Shown here: one piece after another, positions 21,508-33,921 of the stretch | Position numbering within the stretch: position 1 is the stretch's first letter | Layout: each line of letters starts with the position of its first letter | Origin: Podarcis raffonei | Taxonomy: Eukaryota; Chordata; Lepidosauria; Squamata; Lacertidae | Length of the DNA: 64,000 nucleotides | Direction: 5' to 3' | Assembly: GCF_027172205.1 (NCBI RefSeq) | Contig: NC_070614.1 | Location: 31,868,501-31,932,500 of the forward strand | The notes under the pieces: model-generated | What the model was told of the DNA's origin: nothing | The model's input: only the letters and a program-made list of their open reading frames with translations | The model's database searches: none | Program-made: the position numbers and the translations under genes

Positions 21508-24500
21508 ATGCTGTTGTTGCTGCTGTGGCTACTGATGTTAACATTGACATTTCTTCCCCAGATTGAGAGCAAGGCACATCCTCCTACTTACAGTGTGAAC
21601 GATCCCCTACAGATCCCACATGAGTATTATGAGCAGGGCGACCTCATCATTGGTGGTATCTCTTCTCAGTTCTTCTCTTTCTTTAACACTATAACTTTTG
21701 ATGTACACCCCAATGCAATGTTTGTTGGAGATTCTCTGTAAGTATCTTTCTTCCATGAGATGTCCATAAGAAGATTATTGGGAGTTTTTGTTATGATTCC
21801 AAATGATAGATAATAATGGGTTGTATCCAAAGCAAGTCCTACCTGAAGTAGACCCTCTGAAATTAATGAACCTAATTCAGTACAGTGGTACCTTGGGTTA
21901 AGTATGTTTTCCACGATTCATGTGTGCATATGGGAGTTATAGAAAATATATGTGCACACGCTTGTTCCCCTTTGCATTTTGCCTTTCCCTCCCCTGCTTT
22001 TTCTATAGTCCCCTGATCTGAAACCTCACTGCCTGGGGTTGGGTGTGTGTAAATTTCATATGGTTTTGAAGCATTTAAAGATGTAATAATGATAATGTGC
22101 AGAACAGGCCTTTTCAGGCATTACAGCCTTGTAGTGGCAATGCAGGTACAGTGGGGTTTCACATTTAACCCAATCCTCAAGGCCCCCCAAATTCCCCCTA
22201 CCAGGGAGCCTTTTAAGTCCATGGATGCTCCACTGATGATTCAGAACCCTGGAATATCTGTGTTCTCAATTACATGAGGATTGCACAAATACAAAAGGCT
22301 CCCTGCTGAAGAAAATCACTCTCGTGATGAGAAGGGATGAAACAGTCATTACCTTGTGTTATTTCCTTAATTGGGTCATTGGGTACAAGTCAAAACAGAC
22401 AGTCTTGCAGGTTCCCACAGTACCATGTTTCCTGTGTCATTAATGCCTGCAGAGTTCTCTGTAACAACCATGTGAACTTGACAAGTAGATCATGAGGTCT
22501 AGCAAGTTTATGCGTTATAACCTGCACTCTCATTTCAGTGTAGTGACAAAATACTACCAGTATGTCCTGGCCTTCGTGTATGCAGTTAAGGAGATCAATG
22601 AGGATCCCAGGATTTTACCAAATGTTACATTGGGATTCCACATCTATGACAGCTACTTCAATGAAAAGTTGACATTTCAAACCACTCTGAACCTTCTTTT
22701 TAGCCAGAAAAGTGCAGTCCCCAACTACAAGTGTGGCACACAGAAGAATCTGATAGCTGCCATTGGAGGACTTGATGCGGAAACCTCACTTTACATGGCT
22801 ACCATCTTAGGCACCTATAAAATTCCTCAGGTAGGGTGTATATGTGAGGCACATGGGTTTCAAAACCTCCCTTGTATGCTCAGAACTGGCACACACATAT
22901 ATGAAAATGAGGAGAAAGATAGAGAAGGCGTGAATGTGATGACAATAGAACACCTTGCTTCATTTTGGAGCAAATCTGCTTTTTAATAAATCTCTTAAAT
23001 ACAAACAAACATATATTCTCTTTAAAGGTTTAACTTGCTTAATGATCATGAACACCTCTGCAGCAGTTGCCTGTCTGGAAATGGGAGGAGGGGACCTCTT
23101 TAATCAACGTATAAATTATAATCAGAAAGCTGCACTCAAGTATGTAATGGTATAAGCAGAAATGGTGCATAATGTTAAAGGGGAGAGATGGAAGAGATGT
23201 CTTATGGAGTATCTTGCCAAGTTCCAAATAGTACATAAAACAACACAGAAAGTTGTTATATACTGAATCAGTCTATCAACTCAATTTTGTCAACAATGAC
23301 CAGAGGTTTTTCTCCAGTACTTCAGACAAGGATCTCTCCAAGCCCTACTGCAAGATTCCAGGAATTGAACCTGGAACATTTCCCATGCCAAACATGTGTT
23401 CTACCATTCAACAATTGCCCTTCCACCTAAAAATGATAATAATAAAAATCAGTAGTATGCACTTGGAAGGAATGATTGGGGCCATAAGCAGCAACACTCA
23501 AGTCCTTCTCCTACAGCACATGATGGAGAATCTGGTGAAAATTCCCATTATATCATGTTAACATATAACTCGATGTATTATGCCAATAAAGGCTGGCTGG
23601 CTGAATGAATGAATGAATGAATGAATACAGCTCCATGTATTGTGGACAAAACAGATACAAAGCAAAGCAAAATTAATGAGAAAAGAGAAGAACAAAGGAC
23701 GAATGGAGCATATCTTTACTACTCCATCTCTAAAAGCACACTTGGGCTGCCTACCACCTCCTCATTTGTTCTTTGTTGCATTCAAGCAACATACAAAAAA
23801 AATGAACCATCAATATGACAGAAAAGGACAACCGTATCAGTAATATATAAAAAACTTATAGGAGTGTTTATAAATGTTGTGCATGTGCTATTTTCTGGCA
23901 ATATTCAAGAAATGGTACCCAATCTATTATGAAATTGTTTCATATTTGTTTTTTCTCCACCATTCAAACAAAGTTATTTTCAACATAAATGCATAGTCAT
24001 ATACTTTGCCATTCGCAGCAGAAATTCACTCCTCCACTTTTTGGCATAACAGTGTCAAGTCTTTACCACTGCAACCATAATCATTCCTTGAAATTTCAAA
24101 GGCAAATCTTTTACATAACTGTTTTTCAGTATGCAGACTTTCACTGTTAGAATCTTTTCCAATTTTGAAAATAAAATTTCTCTTGCATAGGTCTCTTACT
24201 ATTTATTTGGTCCTTCTCTGAGTTCTAAGATCCAGTTCCCTTTCATCTACCGGGTGGTCCCCAACGAAGAGTATCAGTACATTGGAATCGTTCAATTACT
24301 TCTGCATTTCGAGTGGACATGGGTTGGCATCATTACACTGGATGATGATAAAGGAGAAAATTTTGTGGGAACCTTGATGCCAAGACTTTCACAGAGTGGT
24401 ATCTGTACAGCATTCACTGACAAGATGCCTCCCTTGACAGACTTCTCTGAAATGCATGAAGTGTACATGAAGGCAGAGAATATTTCTCATTTTTTCAAGA

Positions 24501-26632
24501 ACAACTCAGTCAATGCAATTGTTGTATATGCAGAAACTCACTCCACATTGGGTTTGAAATACATGCTAGTACAAGTGGACGATACGGCAGAGTCTCTAGG
24601 CAGAGTTTGGATTCTGACAGCGCAGTGGGACTTCCCAGCACTGCAGTTTCATAGGAACTGGGACTTAGAAGTCTTCCAAGGAGCCTTGTCTTTTGCGGTT
24701 CACTCCACTGAGGTACGGGAATTCAAAAAATTCCTTCTGACCTTAAATCCCCACTCACCCACTGGAGATGATTTCATCCAAGATTTCTGGGAACAAGCTT
24801 TCGACTGTGTATTTTTAGATTCCCCTGTGGATGGAGAGAACGATGGGACCTGCACTGGGAAGGAGAAGCTGGAGAGTCTTTCTGGACCATTTTTTGAAAT
24901 GAGCATGACTCCCCAAAGCTACAGTATATACAATGCTGTTTATGTCATAGCACATGCTTTACATACCATGTACTCATTGAAGTCCAAGCCCAGACCAAAC
25001 CCACAACCATGGCAGGTACTACCTCTTTAACCAAAATATATTGAGGGACTTGAGTAGAAAGAAAGGTGGCCTTCTAGATTATGCTACATAGGCATGGTTC
25101 TCCTGCCCCCACCACCCTCACTGCTAGCTTCCTTAGGAGGACACTACCCCATCACCCATCAACTTCCAGTGTAGTCTAGTGGAATAGGAGCATGCCATGA
25201 TGCTCTCTGCCTCATGCAGCAAAATGTCTTGGACTAGCACTTTGCACTGACTAGAGCTAATAATACAGGTAGTGACCCATATGAAATGGTTGTTACTTGT
25301 ATTATAAGCTCAGTTTCTGGCCCCACATGCATCCACAGAATACATATAAGTGCACCCTGCATCATTCTGCCACATTCCACCTCACCCACATTCTGCCCCT
25401 TTCCGCTCCTGTTCCACCTTCAATGCGTCAGCAACTGCACATCAATTGAACGTACCTGTACTCAAAAGTGATTAATGACAGACTCGCGTTAATATCTTGA
25501 GTTTCTGGGTCTAATCAAAGAGCTGGCTTTTTACTTGAAAACGTTTCTATGGCCATCCTGCACATGAGGTAAGGTGAGGCAACCGCATCAGGAGGAAGGG
25601 TCCACCCAGTGTAGCAGATCCTGATGTAGATCTTTCTATCTCCACCCTTGTAGATCTTCCACCATCATCCTCTTCTCAAGTGGGGAGGGGCCCTATTTGG
25701 GGGTATGCCTCATGTGTCAAAATTTCTTGCCCAGCCCTAGGGTCCAGAACCATGATGTCTCAAATGCTCCCTTCTCCAATACAAACTTATTTGTTCATGC
25801 ATGTCAACAATGGAACCCTTCCTCTGTGTGTCCCCAAACTGTGCCATGTCTCATAACCATGCACCAACAGCAACTGAGCAACTTCATAGAACAAACCCTA
25901 GACCTTGGAACTCTCTTCTACCTCTCTCACATCTGTGGTTCAGTTGATAATTTAAAATGATGCTGCTTCTGGTGCCATTTGGGATGATTTATTGCCTTTG
26001 AGACTCTTGCTGTTTTCTGGCTACTTTTGTTTAAAATTGACTTTCATATTAATTATGTTTTATCTGTTGTTTTATGTTCATATTAACACCATGCTCATAA
26101 CTGTCAGACTTAGTGCATGCTATTTAGAATGCTGATCAAATAGGGTTGCCAATCCGACAGGGGTGAAAGCACTCAGGTTATAAATCACAGAGGTGGTAGA
26201 ACCAGCAAGCACTTCCCTGCTCTCTTTCTCACATTTCTCATCTAATACTGAAATAGGCTAGAGTGAAATTTGTAAAATGATATACTGCTCTACCTCCTAT
26301 AATTTTGTAAAGGTGTTTTTGCCTCTTCAACTGTAGATTCATCCTTTCCTGAAGAGAATCTCATTTAACAACAGTGCTGGGGACCAGTTGTCTTTGGATG
26401 GGAAAGGTGAATTAAAAAGTGGATTTGATATTATAAATTGGGTTACTTTCCCTAACAAATCCTTTTCAAGGGTGAAAGTGGGAAGGATGGATCCATGGGC
26501 TTTTTCAGGCAGAGAGTTCATGATTAGTGAGGAGATCATCACATGGCACAGCAAGTTTAAGCAGGTATGCTCTGATTAATGGTTATCACTGGATAACCCC
26601 TTAACTATTCATGTACATCTGAGAAGTTGTTG

Positions 26633-26675
<43 letters not shown>

Positions 26676-28296
26676 AATGTTATATTTTGATGGCCTATAA
26701 AAAGACATGAGTAGAATTAATATCAGGGCTATGAAGGCCTCCTCTCTGAGCCATGTAAATCAGAGAAGTCATGTCCCAGAAATTATGAACCTGCATGCAC
26801 AGTGCTCTTTCCCAGGTCTGTGATGCCATTCAGTTAAATCTGAATCATTCATTGAGAGCAGCATGCATTAAGCTTTTCTTCCCTTGTCTTTATGAATAGA
26901 TGTCACCCTCTTCAGTGTGCAATGACAAATGCAGCCCAGGTTCTATTAGGAAAAAGAAAGATGGGGAACCATTCTGTTGCTATGATTGCGATCCATGTCC
27001 AGAAGAGATGATTTCTGTGGCCTTGGGTAGGTGACACATCACATGATCATGTTAAAACATTAACACATAAAGTAGGCATGGTTCGGACTGCATCATCACT
27101 TCCAAAGCAATATAAATTATTTCAGAGATTCTTTGCAAGAAAACCAAGAGGAGTTATCATTTATTTATTGTGCTTTCAGGATAGCAAACAGCACCTACAT
27201 ACCCTTGCATTAGGTCACATTATATGTTCTCTAATGGCCGATAGATAGATAGATAGATAGATGATAAATAGATGATAGATAGATGATAGATAGATAGATA
27301 TAGATATAGATATAGATATAGATCATAGATGATAGATAGATAGATAGTCCCTCACTTGTTTGGGAGAGGGAGGTATCATCATTTCCTTTTTCAGACAGGG
27401 ACAAGTGCATCAGATGCCCAGCAGATCAGTATGCAAATAAACACCAAGATGGATGCCTTCCCAAGATTTTAAACTTTCTGTCTTATGAGGAAGCTTTGAG
27501 CATCATTTTAGTTTTCTTGGCACTTTCGTTTTCTGTGATCACAGCTTTGGTACTCCTGATATTCATTAAATACAAAAACACCCCAATCGTCAAAGCCAAC
27601 AATCGAAGTCTCACCTACACTCTGCTGGTTGCTCTCCTGCTCTGCTTCCTCTGTTCATTGCTGTTCATTGGGAGGCCTCAGAGAGCAACCTGCCTGCTAC
27701 GACAAACAACCTTTGGCATCATCTTCTCCGTGGCTGTTTCTTCTGTGTTGGCAAAAACAACCACTGTGGTTTTGGCATTCATGGCTACAAGGCCAGGGTC
27801 CAGAGTAAGGAACTGGGTGGGGAAAAAACTGGCAACTTCAATTGTTCTCTCCTGTTCTCTCATTCAAGGAGCTATTTGTACTGTATGGCTCTGTACTGCT
27901 CCTCCTTTCCCAGATTTGGACATGGACTCTTTGTCTAAAGAAATTGTGGTTGAATGTAATGAAGGGTCTGCCTTTATGTTTTACTGTGTTCTGGGATACA
28001 TGGGATTCCTGGCTCTTGTCAGCTTCATTGTGGCTTTCTTTGCTAGGACATTGCCCAGCACTTTTAATGAGGCCAAGTTCATCACTTTCAGCATGTTGGT
28101 GTTTTGCAGTGTGTGGGTCTCTTTTGTTCCAACTTACCTGAGCACAAAGGGAAAATACATGGTGGTGGTTGAGATCTTCTCCATCTTGGCCTCAAGTGTT
28201 GGATTGTTGGGTTGTATCTTCTTCCCCAAATGTTATATCATTGCTCTAAGGCCTGAGTTGAACAGCAAGGAGCACTTAACAAGGAGAAATAACTAA
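21508..28296 (+). CDS. V2R pheromone receptor gene C, complete, six exons
   Basis: Tandem paralogue of gene B. Exons: 21508-21737, 22539-22830, 24191-25015, 26337-26564, 26900-27026 and 27395-28296; they sum to 2,604 bp (867 residues plus TAA), all in phase, with AG/GT borders and no stop. The domain order is as in B: signal peptide, Venus-flytrap domain, nine-cysteine linker, seven helices and an [15 protein letters not shown] tail. By eye the 7TM exon differs from B at about 7 of 300 residues, while exon 3 differs at about 50 of 275 and is five residues shorter near its end. The first cysteine after the signal peptide (CSVNDP in B, CSMSDP in A) is tyrosine here (YSVNDP). Introns are shorter than in B; intron 5 carries a GATA microsatellite. 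Likely functional. Confidence 0.93.
21883..21920. mobile_element. Truncated TA-flanked MITE in V2R-C intron 1
   Basis: One terminus, CAGTGGTACCTTGGGTTAAG, preceded by TA; the other end is missing. It interrupts the palindromic repeat (21,829-21,882) that is longer in gene B intron 1. Confidence 0.6.
23255..23425 (-). mobile_element. tRNA-Ala-like SINE, copy 2, in V2R-C intron 2
   Basis: Contains GGAATTGAACCTGGAACATT and CATGCCAAACATGTGTTCTA, the complement of a tRNA-Ala-like B box and anticodon arm. Absent from gene B intron 2. Confidence 0.55.
23602..23627. repeat. (GAAT)n microsatellite
   Basis: About six GAAT units in V2R-C intron 2. Confidence 0.85.
26626..26673. repeat. (ATT)n microsatellite in V2R-C intron 4
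   Basis: GTT then ATT units, at the place where gene B has a short AAT-rich tract. Confidence 0.9.
27239..27350. repeat. (GATA)n microsatellite in V2R-C intron 5
   Basis: Interrupted GATA and GATATA units over about 110 bp, ending 45 bp before the 7TM exon acceptor. GATA arrays are common in squamates. Confidence 0.9.
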
Positions 28297-28585
28297 GTCA
28301 TTTGTGGGTCACGCGTTCCTTCATAGGTGGAGCAAGGGATTCCTTTCACAAGCACTAGAAACAGGTCAGCAATACAAAGGGCTTCAGGGATTGGCTTAAA
28401 CTGCTGTTGTTATACGCCTACTCTTATGGAGTAAGGCAGATTAGGAGCCACCATAGGCTTGATAAATATAATATATAAACTATATATGAAAGTTGCAAAG
28501 TAATCAGGAAATCCCTTCAAAGTCCAATCAGTGCAGCCCCTTAGATTGCTACCCCTCACCCTAAAGCAGTGAATGGGATCCTATG

Positions 28586-28695
28586 CCCCTCCAGATGTTT
28601 CTGGACTACAGTTTACATTACCCCTAACAACTGGCCATGCTGGGTGGGGCCGATGAGATATCATGTCCAATAATATCTGGAGGGATGCCCTAGAG
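28586..28695. mobile_element. Palindromic hAT-like MITE, copy 4
   Basis: CCCCTCCAGATGTTTCTGGA at the left, mirrored by TCCAATAATATCTGGAGGG at the right. Confidence 0.65.
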
Positions 28696-29611
28696 GGGTG
28701 CAATTCTCCTATTGCCGACTAGCAGGAAGCTAAAAGAGATGTGTACTGATTTTGTCAAAAAACCAAAGTGTCTATATTTTGCCACAAAGACCACAAAAGT
28801 TATATGGAGATCACTGATATGTGATTTCTGTTTCTAGCAACTCTTATGACCTATTCCCAAATGACCTGTGTCACCCTGTTTCCTGCAATAGATCAGAGCA
28901 TATAGTTGCAGATGTGTTTTACTTCAGAAGTTGCCCATCTACTACTGTCTTTTAAGATAGTATTTCCAGTTCAAATTATCAGACGTAATGTGTGCTCCTG
29001 ACTATTCAAATTAAGCTATCTTTGTTGCACACAATTCCCCTTGGGCATGCTTCACTGGAATATTTACCTAGCCTGGTGTACAAATGATTGGGGACTGTGA
29101 CTTGAAGGGGGCAGAAGCAGAGCAGCCACGCAGTGAGCAATTTAACAATTCCTCTGTATCAAGATCATTTTCCAGGATGGGGATTCAGAACGGATTACAG
29201 TCTGCAGTGAAATACAACAAGCAACACTGAACAGTAAGATTACAATGAATGCATGGTGTATAAAGAGCTTGATTCATTTTTTCTGGCACATAATATTATT
29301 TCATACATTTCTCAGTTGTCAAAAAGACACAATTGAGTCACATTCCAGTTTTAAAGATGAGGCATCTGAGATTGACAGATAGTGAGTTTCCCCATAGCCA
29401 CTGTGTAAGTCTTTAAACTCAAGACTGAATTTGGCTTCTCCTCAGTCCAAGCGAAATGTTTACTTCAGACATGCATTTTTCTCTAAATGATTCCACCATC
29501 AAGCACTGACTTGCCATATTCTGATTTTTAAAAAACAATCAAACTTGTTTTAAAGCTTTGGTTTTTACTGACAGTTTCAATGTGTTTAGAGGTTTTGTTT
29601 ACAATTAAGCA

Positions 29612-29644
<33 letters not shown>

Positions 29645-29658
29645 TGCATGTGTGTGTA
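29612..29658. repeat. (TG)n(CG)n compound microsatellite
   Basis: About ten TG units followed by CG units and a degraded TG tail; alternating purine-pyrimidine throughout. Confidence 0.9.
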
Positions 29659-30009
29659 TTGTTAAAGAAATAAGTCACAATTCAAACACTAGAAACAGAA
29701 CAATTGAACCTCCAGATGTATGGGCAGTATACTGCTTAATAACAAATGCTGGTAGCATAGAGCACCAGCTGTATCAAATCCTGTTTATGAATATCTGGCT
29801 GGCTGGGAACAGTGGGAGACTTAATGTTGAACGAAAGCACAACTAACTCAACTTTTCGTCTTGCTGCTTTCAAAATCCAAGGAGACTTTGGAATGTTTGC
29901 CTGTGCTCCATTTTTGTAAAAAGGGATTCATTACTGCTATATATTGGTCTTTCACACAAAAGGTAATACCATTTACAATGTCACCCCCAAATTGTTTTCT
30001 ATCAGCAGA

Positions 30010-30139
30010 AGGGGAGCTGTGACACTGCAGATGTTGCTGAACTACAACTTTCATCATTCCTGAACTTTGACCATCATAACTGGGGCTGATGTGAGTTGGA
30101 GTCCAATAACATTTGCAGGGTCACAGGTTCCCCACCCGT
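30010..30139. mobile_element. Palindromic hAT-like MITE, copy 5
   Basis: Left arm GATGTTGCTGAACTACAACT, right arm GAGTTGGAGTCCAATAACAT, ending in GGTTCCCCACCC. Confidence 0.65.
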
Positions 30140-30153
30140 TTTAAATTCAAGTA

Positions 30154-30395
30154 CAGTGGTACCTTGGGTTAAGTACTTAATTCGTTCCGGAGGTCCGTTC
30201 TTAACCTGAAACTGTTCTTAACCTGAAGCACCACTTTAGCTAGTGGGGCCTCCCACTGCCACCGTGCCGCCAGAGCACAATTTCTGTTCTCATTCTGAAG
30301 CAAAGTTCTTAACCCGAGGTACTATTTCTGGGTTAGCGGAGTCTGTAACCTGAAGCGTCTGTAACCTGAAGTGTCTGTAACCCGAGGTACCACTG
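30154..30395. mobile_element. TA-flanked palindromic MITE, 242-bp subfamily, second copy
   Basis: Begins CAGTGGTACCTTGGGTTAAG and ends CCCGAGGTACCACTG between TA dinucleotides. It has the same length and core as 20,580-20,821 but the opposite orientation. Confidence 0.85.
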
Positions 30396-30497
30396 TATTT
30401 GAATTTAACTGAGTTGTGGATCATGCTAGTGGATTACATGATCTATTGCAAGAAATTAGACAGCAGCATACAGATAGACACCGAAATGATAGGTCTA

Positions 30498-30528
30498 GCT
30501 TCCTTCCTTCCTTCCTTCCTTCCTTCCT

Positions 30529-30571
<43 letters not shown>

Positions 30572-30590
30572 CTTTCTTTTTTTGTTTGTT
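30498..30590. repeat. (CTTC)n(CTTT)n microsatellite
   Basis: CTTC units followed by CTTT units, a polypyrimidine strand of about 90 bp. Confidence 0.95.
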
Positions 30591-31450
30591 AACTTGGGTA
30601 TTCAGAGAAAGCTGCAGTTAATTTGCTTTTGACTAACATGCAGTAGCCTTAGCAGCAAACTTCACAATGCTTCATTTTTAAATCAGAGAGAGGAGACAGA
30701 CTGCATAATGAAGTCATCCTTGAAAAGCCAAGCTGCTGGGGAAAGTGGGATAAGAGGTCATGTTGCAACAGAATATTATGCTAGTGCTGTTGGATAAAAG
30801 GATAGTGCATGCCACAAAAAGTGGCGTAGAATATTTAGAGAAATTCTGCAATGGAGCCTTCTAGGGGATGTAACAGGTCAGGCATGGTGGGATGGGAGCC
30901 ACTGCAGAAAGTGGGAGAACATTCAATGAACATTTTCCAAAATATTTTTTGGGAAGAGAAAATGAAAAAGATTATTGTTCTCAGAAATTTTCTCATTAAG
31001 AAATATCTCTTCGGGGAGATGTGAGGCAAACTCTTCCATCTGTGGTTGTTCCTGTCCCCCTTCTGAACTTCTACTTCTTAAATGCCCTTTAATTCCCCAA
31101 GAACAAATATAGCCCCTTCCTTCCACAAACCCTCAGACTAGATCAGATATTCCTATGCTACTGAGATTTATTTGAGGCTTCTGGAAAGAAGTGTTCCATT
31201 TATTCATGGAACACTAAAGAAATAAAAGAGCTAAGAGTTTAGGATGGGGAAATGTGGCAGAGTTGGGAAAAGTGAAAGAGAATTGAAATCAGCCTCAAGG
31301 CTCCTGTGTATTAACTAATCAGAGCTGTAGTGCACTGAAAGTGCCTGTACTTGTACAGGTAATTGTGTGGCTAAGTCTTACATTTCAGATCTCCAATTTG
31401 GAAGGAAAAACAAAATAGCTGAAAAATGCTACATCCATGTTTCTTCACAG

Positions 31451-32392
31451 ATGACACTGCCACCACAGATGATCCTGAATGAAACAGCCGTCACAGAATT
31501 TATCCTTCTAGGACTCTCTGACAATCCTGAGATCCAGGTCCTTCTCTTTGGCTTCTTTCTTGTAATTTATCTGGTGGCTCTTATTGGAAACATTTTAATT
31601 TTTCTCATAATCAGTTTGGACAACAGACTTCACAACCCCATGTATTTCTTTCTGGCCAATCTTTCTGTAGTGGACATTGGGTACACAACTTCCACAGTTC
31701 CTAAGATGCTGATGAATTACCTCTCTCAGGACAAGAGTATTTCACTGGCTGGCTGCTTCTCTCAGATGTACTTCTTCATCTCCTTTGGTGGCATCGAGTG
31801 CCTTCTGCTGGGTGTCATGGCATATGACCGCTACGCAGCCATTTGCCACCCACTGCACTATAGTGTGCTCATGAGCCGAAAAGTGTGTGCCTGGCTCGCA
31901 GCAGCTGCTTGGATCCTTGGCTTGTCTAACTCAGGTGTGCACTCGGGCCTGATGTCCCATTTGTCCTTCTGTCGGGACAATGTCATCCAGCACTTTTTCT
32001 GTGACATCCCACCCCTATTCCAGCTCTCCTGTTCTGACACTCAGCTCAATCAGATTGCTACTTTTGTGGTGGGTGGAGGTGTGATCATGGGTTCCTTCCT
32101 GGTTACTCTGGTGTCTTATGTCTACATAGTCTTGACCATCCTAAGGATCCGCACCAAAGAAGGGCGGCTCAAGGCATTTTCCACCTGTGCTTCACACTTG
32201 ACTGTAGTCAACATTTATTTTGGTACCATCATCTTCACATACATTCGTCCCAACTCCACTTACTCCCAGGAGCAGGACCGGGCATTGCCTGTGCTCTATG
32301 GGATCCTCACCCCAATGCTTAATCCAATCATCTACAGCTTAAGAAACAAGGATGTGCAAGGGGCTTTCCGAAAAGTCATGCAAAGGACTTGA
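31451..32392 (+). CDS. Olfactory receptor 1, intact, class II
   Basis: Odorant GPCR of ciliated sensory neurons, 313 residues in one exon. The ATG is directly preceded by a good acceptor (TTCTTCACAG), so an upstream non-coding exon is likely; a second in-frame ATG lies six codons on. Visible OR marks: an N-glycosylation site NET near residue 9, PMYFFLANLS at the end of TM2, MAYDRYAAICHPLHY at the end of TM3, FFCDIPP and SCSDT in extracellular loop 2, KAFSTCASHLTVV in TM6 and PMLNPIIYSLRNKDV in TM7. The usual HTPMYFF reads HNPMYFF. It is the first gene after the V2R cluster. The subfamily was not assigned. Confidence 0.93.
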   Translation: MTLPPQMILNETAVTEFILLGLSDNPEIQVLLFGFFLVIYLVALIGNILIFLIISLDNRLHNPMYFFLANLSVVDIGYTTSTVPKMLMNYLSQDKSISLAGCFSQMYFFISFGGIECLLLGVMAYDRYAAICHPLHYSVLMSRKVCAWLAAAAWILGLSNSGVHSGLMSHLSFCRDNVIQHFFCDIPPLFQLSCSDTQLNQIATFVVGGGVIMGSFLVTLVSYVYIVLTILRIRTKEGRLKAFSTCASHLTVVNIYFGTIIFTYIRPNSTYSQEQDRALPVLYGILTPMLNPIIYSLRNKDVQGAFRKVMQRT

Positions 32393-33060
32393 TAGAAGAA
32401 GGCGCTGAATTTTCAGAACCCACATGAATGTCAGTTTCCCATGCTTTTTTCTTTAGATAGGCCTTGGTTACGCTTCACGACAAAAATACTGAGAAATCTG
32501 TTTTGCTTGGAATGCCAGTGAGTGGGCACATTAAAATATTAAGCAATATTTACAGTGTTCATAAATATTGTTGTCATTGACTAAAGCAGAGAAGCCATTT
32601 AGAAGTGTGAAAGTCTATTTTGCTCTTGGATCATTCCATACGAAATGCACACAAGCCTCCCTTTGTGAATAATGGCTAGTGTGTAGACAGGTATGTGCAC
32701 CCATGCAACTTACATCGAGTATAAACAAAAGAGAAAGAGAATGTGGAAAGATGAATTATGCCATAAGGATTTTTTTAAAAGATAGTTATCCATTTTAAGC
32801 AGATGTGAATGGGTATGGCCCAGCCAAAGTTAGCTACTTTAACATCTCATGGCTGTGAATAGGAAACTCAGATCTCTTGCTTAATTTTCCCCCTTTGAAA
32901 TCAATATAATTTACATGCTCCTCCAAAATTCTAAATGTCTTTGTAAAGGGCCCCTGAAGAGCTCCCTAGAGCATTCCTGCAATATTTTGCCAGCTTTCTT
33001 TTTTATATGTTGCGCGTCAAGGTCCCCAAGACACCCCCCCCAAAGAAAAACACAATTGAC
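32393..33060. other. Intergenic after OR 1
   Basis: AT-rich; no gene or complete repeat recognised. Confidence 0.4.
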
Positions 33061-33074
33061 ACTTAATTTTTGTT

Positions 33075-33700
33075 TAAGGTTTTTGGCATAATTTTGGCCA
33101 CAACTTTATTCAAATTACAGCAATGTGAGTGGTTGCTTAGGCATTGGTAGCACAAACTGACCCCGCCTGGCGACAGCTCTGACATTCGTACCCCCCACGA
33201 AGTCAGCAAGGGTAAGTCACCTGGGGAGAGAGACGGGATTGGGAAGCATGCCTCACCTCTCCCCAGAATGCTCCCAGGGGCTTGCGTGGCCCTAGCCCCT
33301 TGCCAGGGGGTTTCGGACAAAAGCATGGGGAGCCCCTGGGTTCCTTTAATGGAAAACCCTTGAAGCAGAAGCAGCAGCAGCATTTTGGAGGGGCAGGCAC
33401 AGCCGAATCCATACCCCTCCACCAACCAATTCCAAGACCAACGCCTAACCGCAAACCTTACAAGTTGTGACGATTTGCTACGCAGTAGGCAAAAACCAAG
33501 TGGCACACACTAATCAGCCAAATGGACAAAATTCCTACCGGGCCCCTGCCCCAAAGCAGACGACCCCATGACAGGCATAGCAAGGTCAAGAAAACAGCCT
33601 AAAATTAGGGAAGGGGGGGCGGGTGATCCGAAGTAAGCAGCGAAAAGAGGAAGTTCCTCGCTGCGAGCATTGTATTTAACAAATAGGGCTGTCAATCAAC
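33075..33700 (-). mobile_element. Second copy of the hydrolase-bearing element family, 3' part
   Basis: The reverse complement aligns with 7,670-8,000: both share CCAATGCCTAAGC, a TTGCTGTAAT block, AATAAAGTTGTGGCC at the polyadenylation signal and TTCC.TTAAAGGAA.CC further upstream. The hydrolase ORF itself was not found here. It is GC-richer than its surroundings. A fossil; family assignment as for 7,124-8,098. Confidence 0.55.
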
Positions 33701-33879
33701 AAATGGCAACATCTAGATTTCCCCAGTAACAGCCCGCCCCTGTTTAAAGGATGGCCAAACCATTTGCCTAGTAACAGTGAGGTGTCTTGTCAGCCCCGCC
33801 CGCAACCTGTGCTCTCCATGAGGGAGAACACACTTTCTCAGAATATAATGGGAAATCAAATGGATTTTCCACAACAAAA

Positions 33880-33921
33880 ACATGCTTAGATTCAAGCTTT
33901 AATTAACCCAAGGTACCACTG
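33880..33921. mobile_element. Single end of a TA-flanked MITE
   Basis: Ends TTAACCCAAGGTACCACTG followed by TA; no matching left end was identified nearby. Confidence 0.5.

Larger units (their letters stand above)
28297..30009. other. Gap between the V2R and OR clusters
   Basis: The first 90 bp or so match the 3' flank of gene B. A palindromic MITE lies at 28,586-28,695 and a TG/CG microsatellite at 29,612-29,658. Otherwise no gene is recognised. Confidence 0.5.

Noticed and set aside
30399-30632. Frame with Ser-Phe-Leu repeats
   Set aside because: Produced by the CTTC/CTTT microsatellite.
33063-33506. 147-codon minus-strand frame
   Set aside because: Lies in the GC-rich 3' region of a repeat family; no protein family resemblance.
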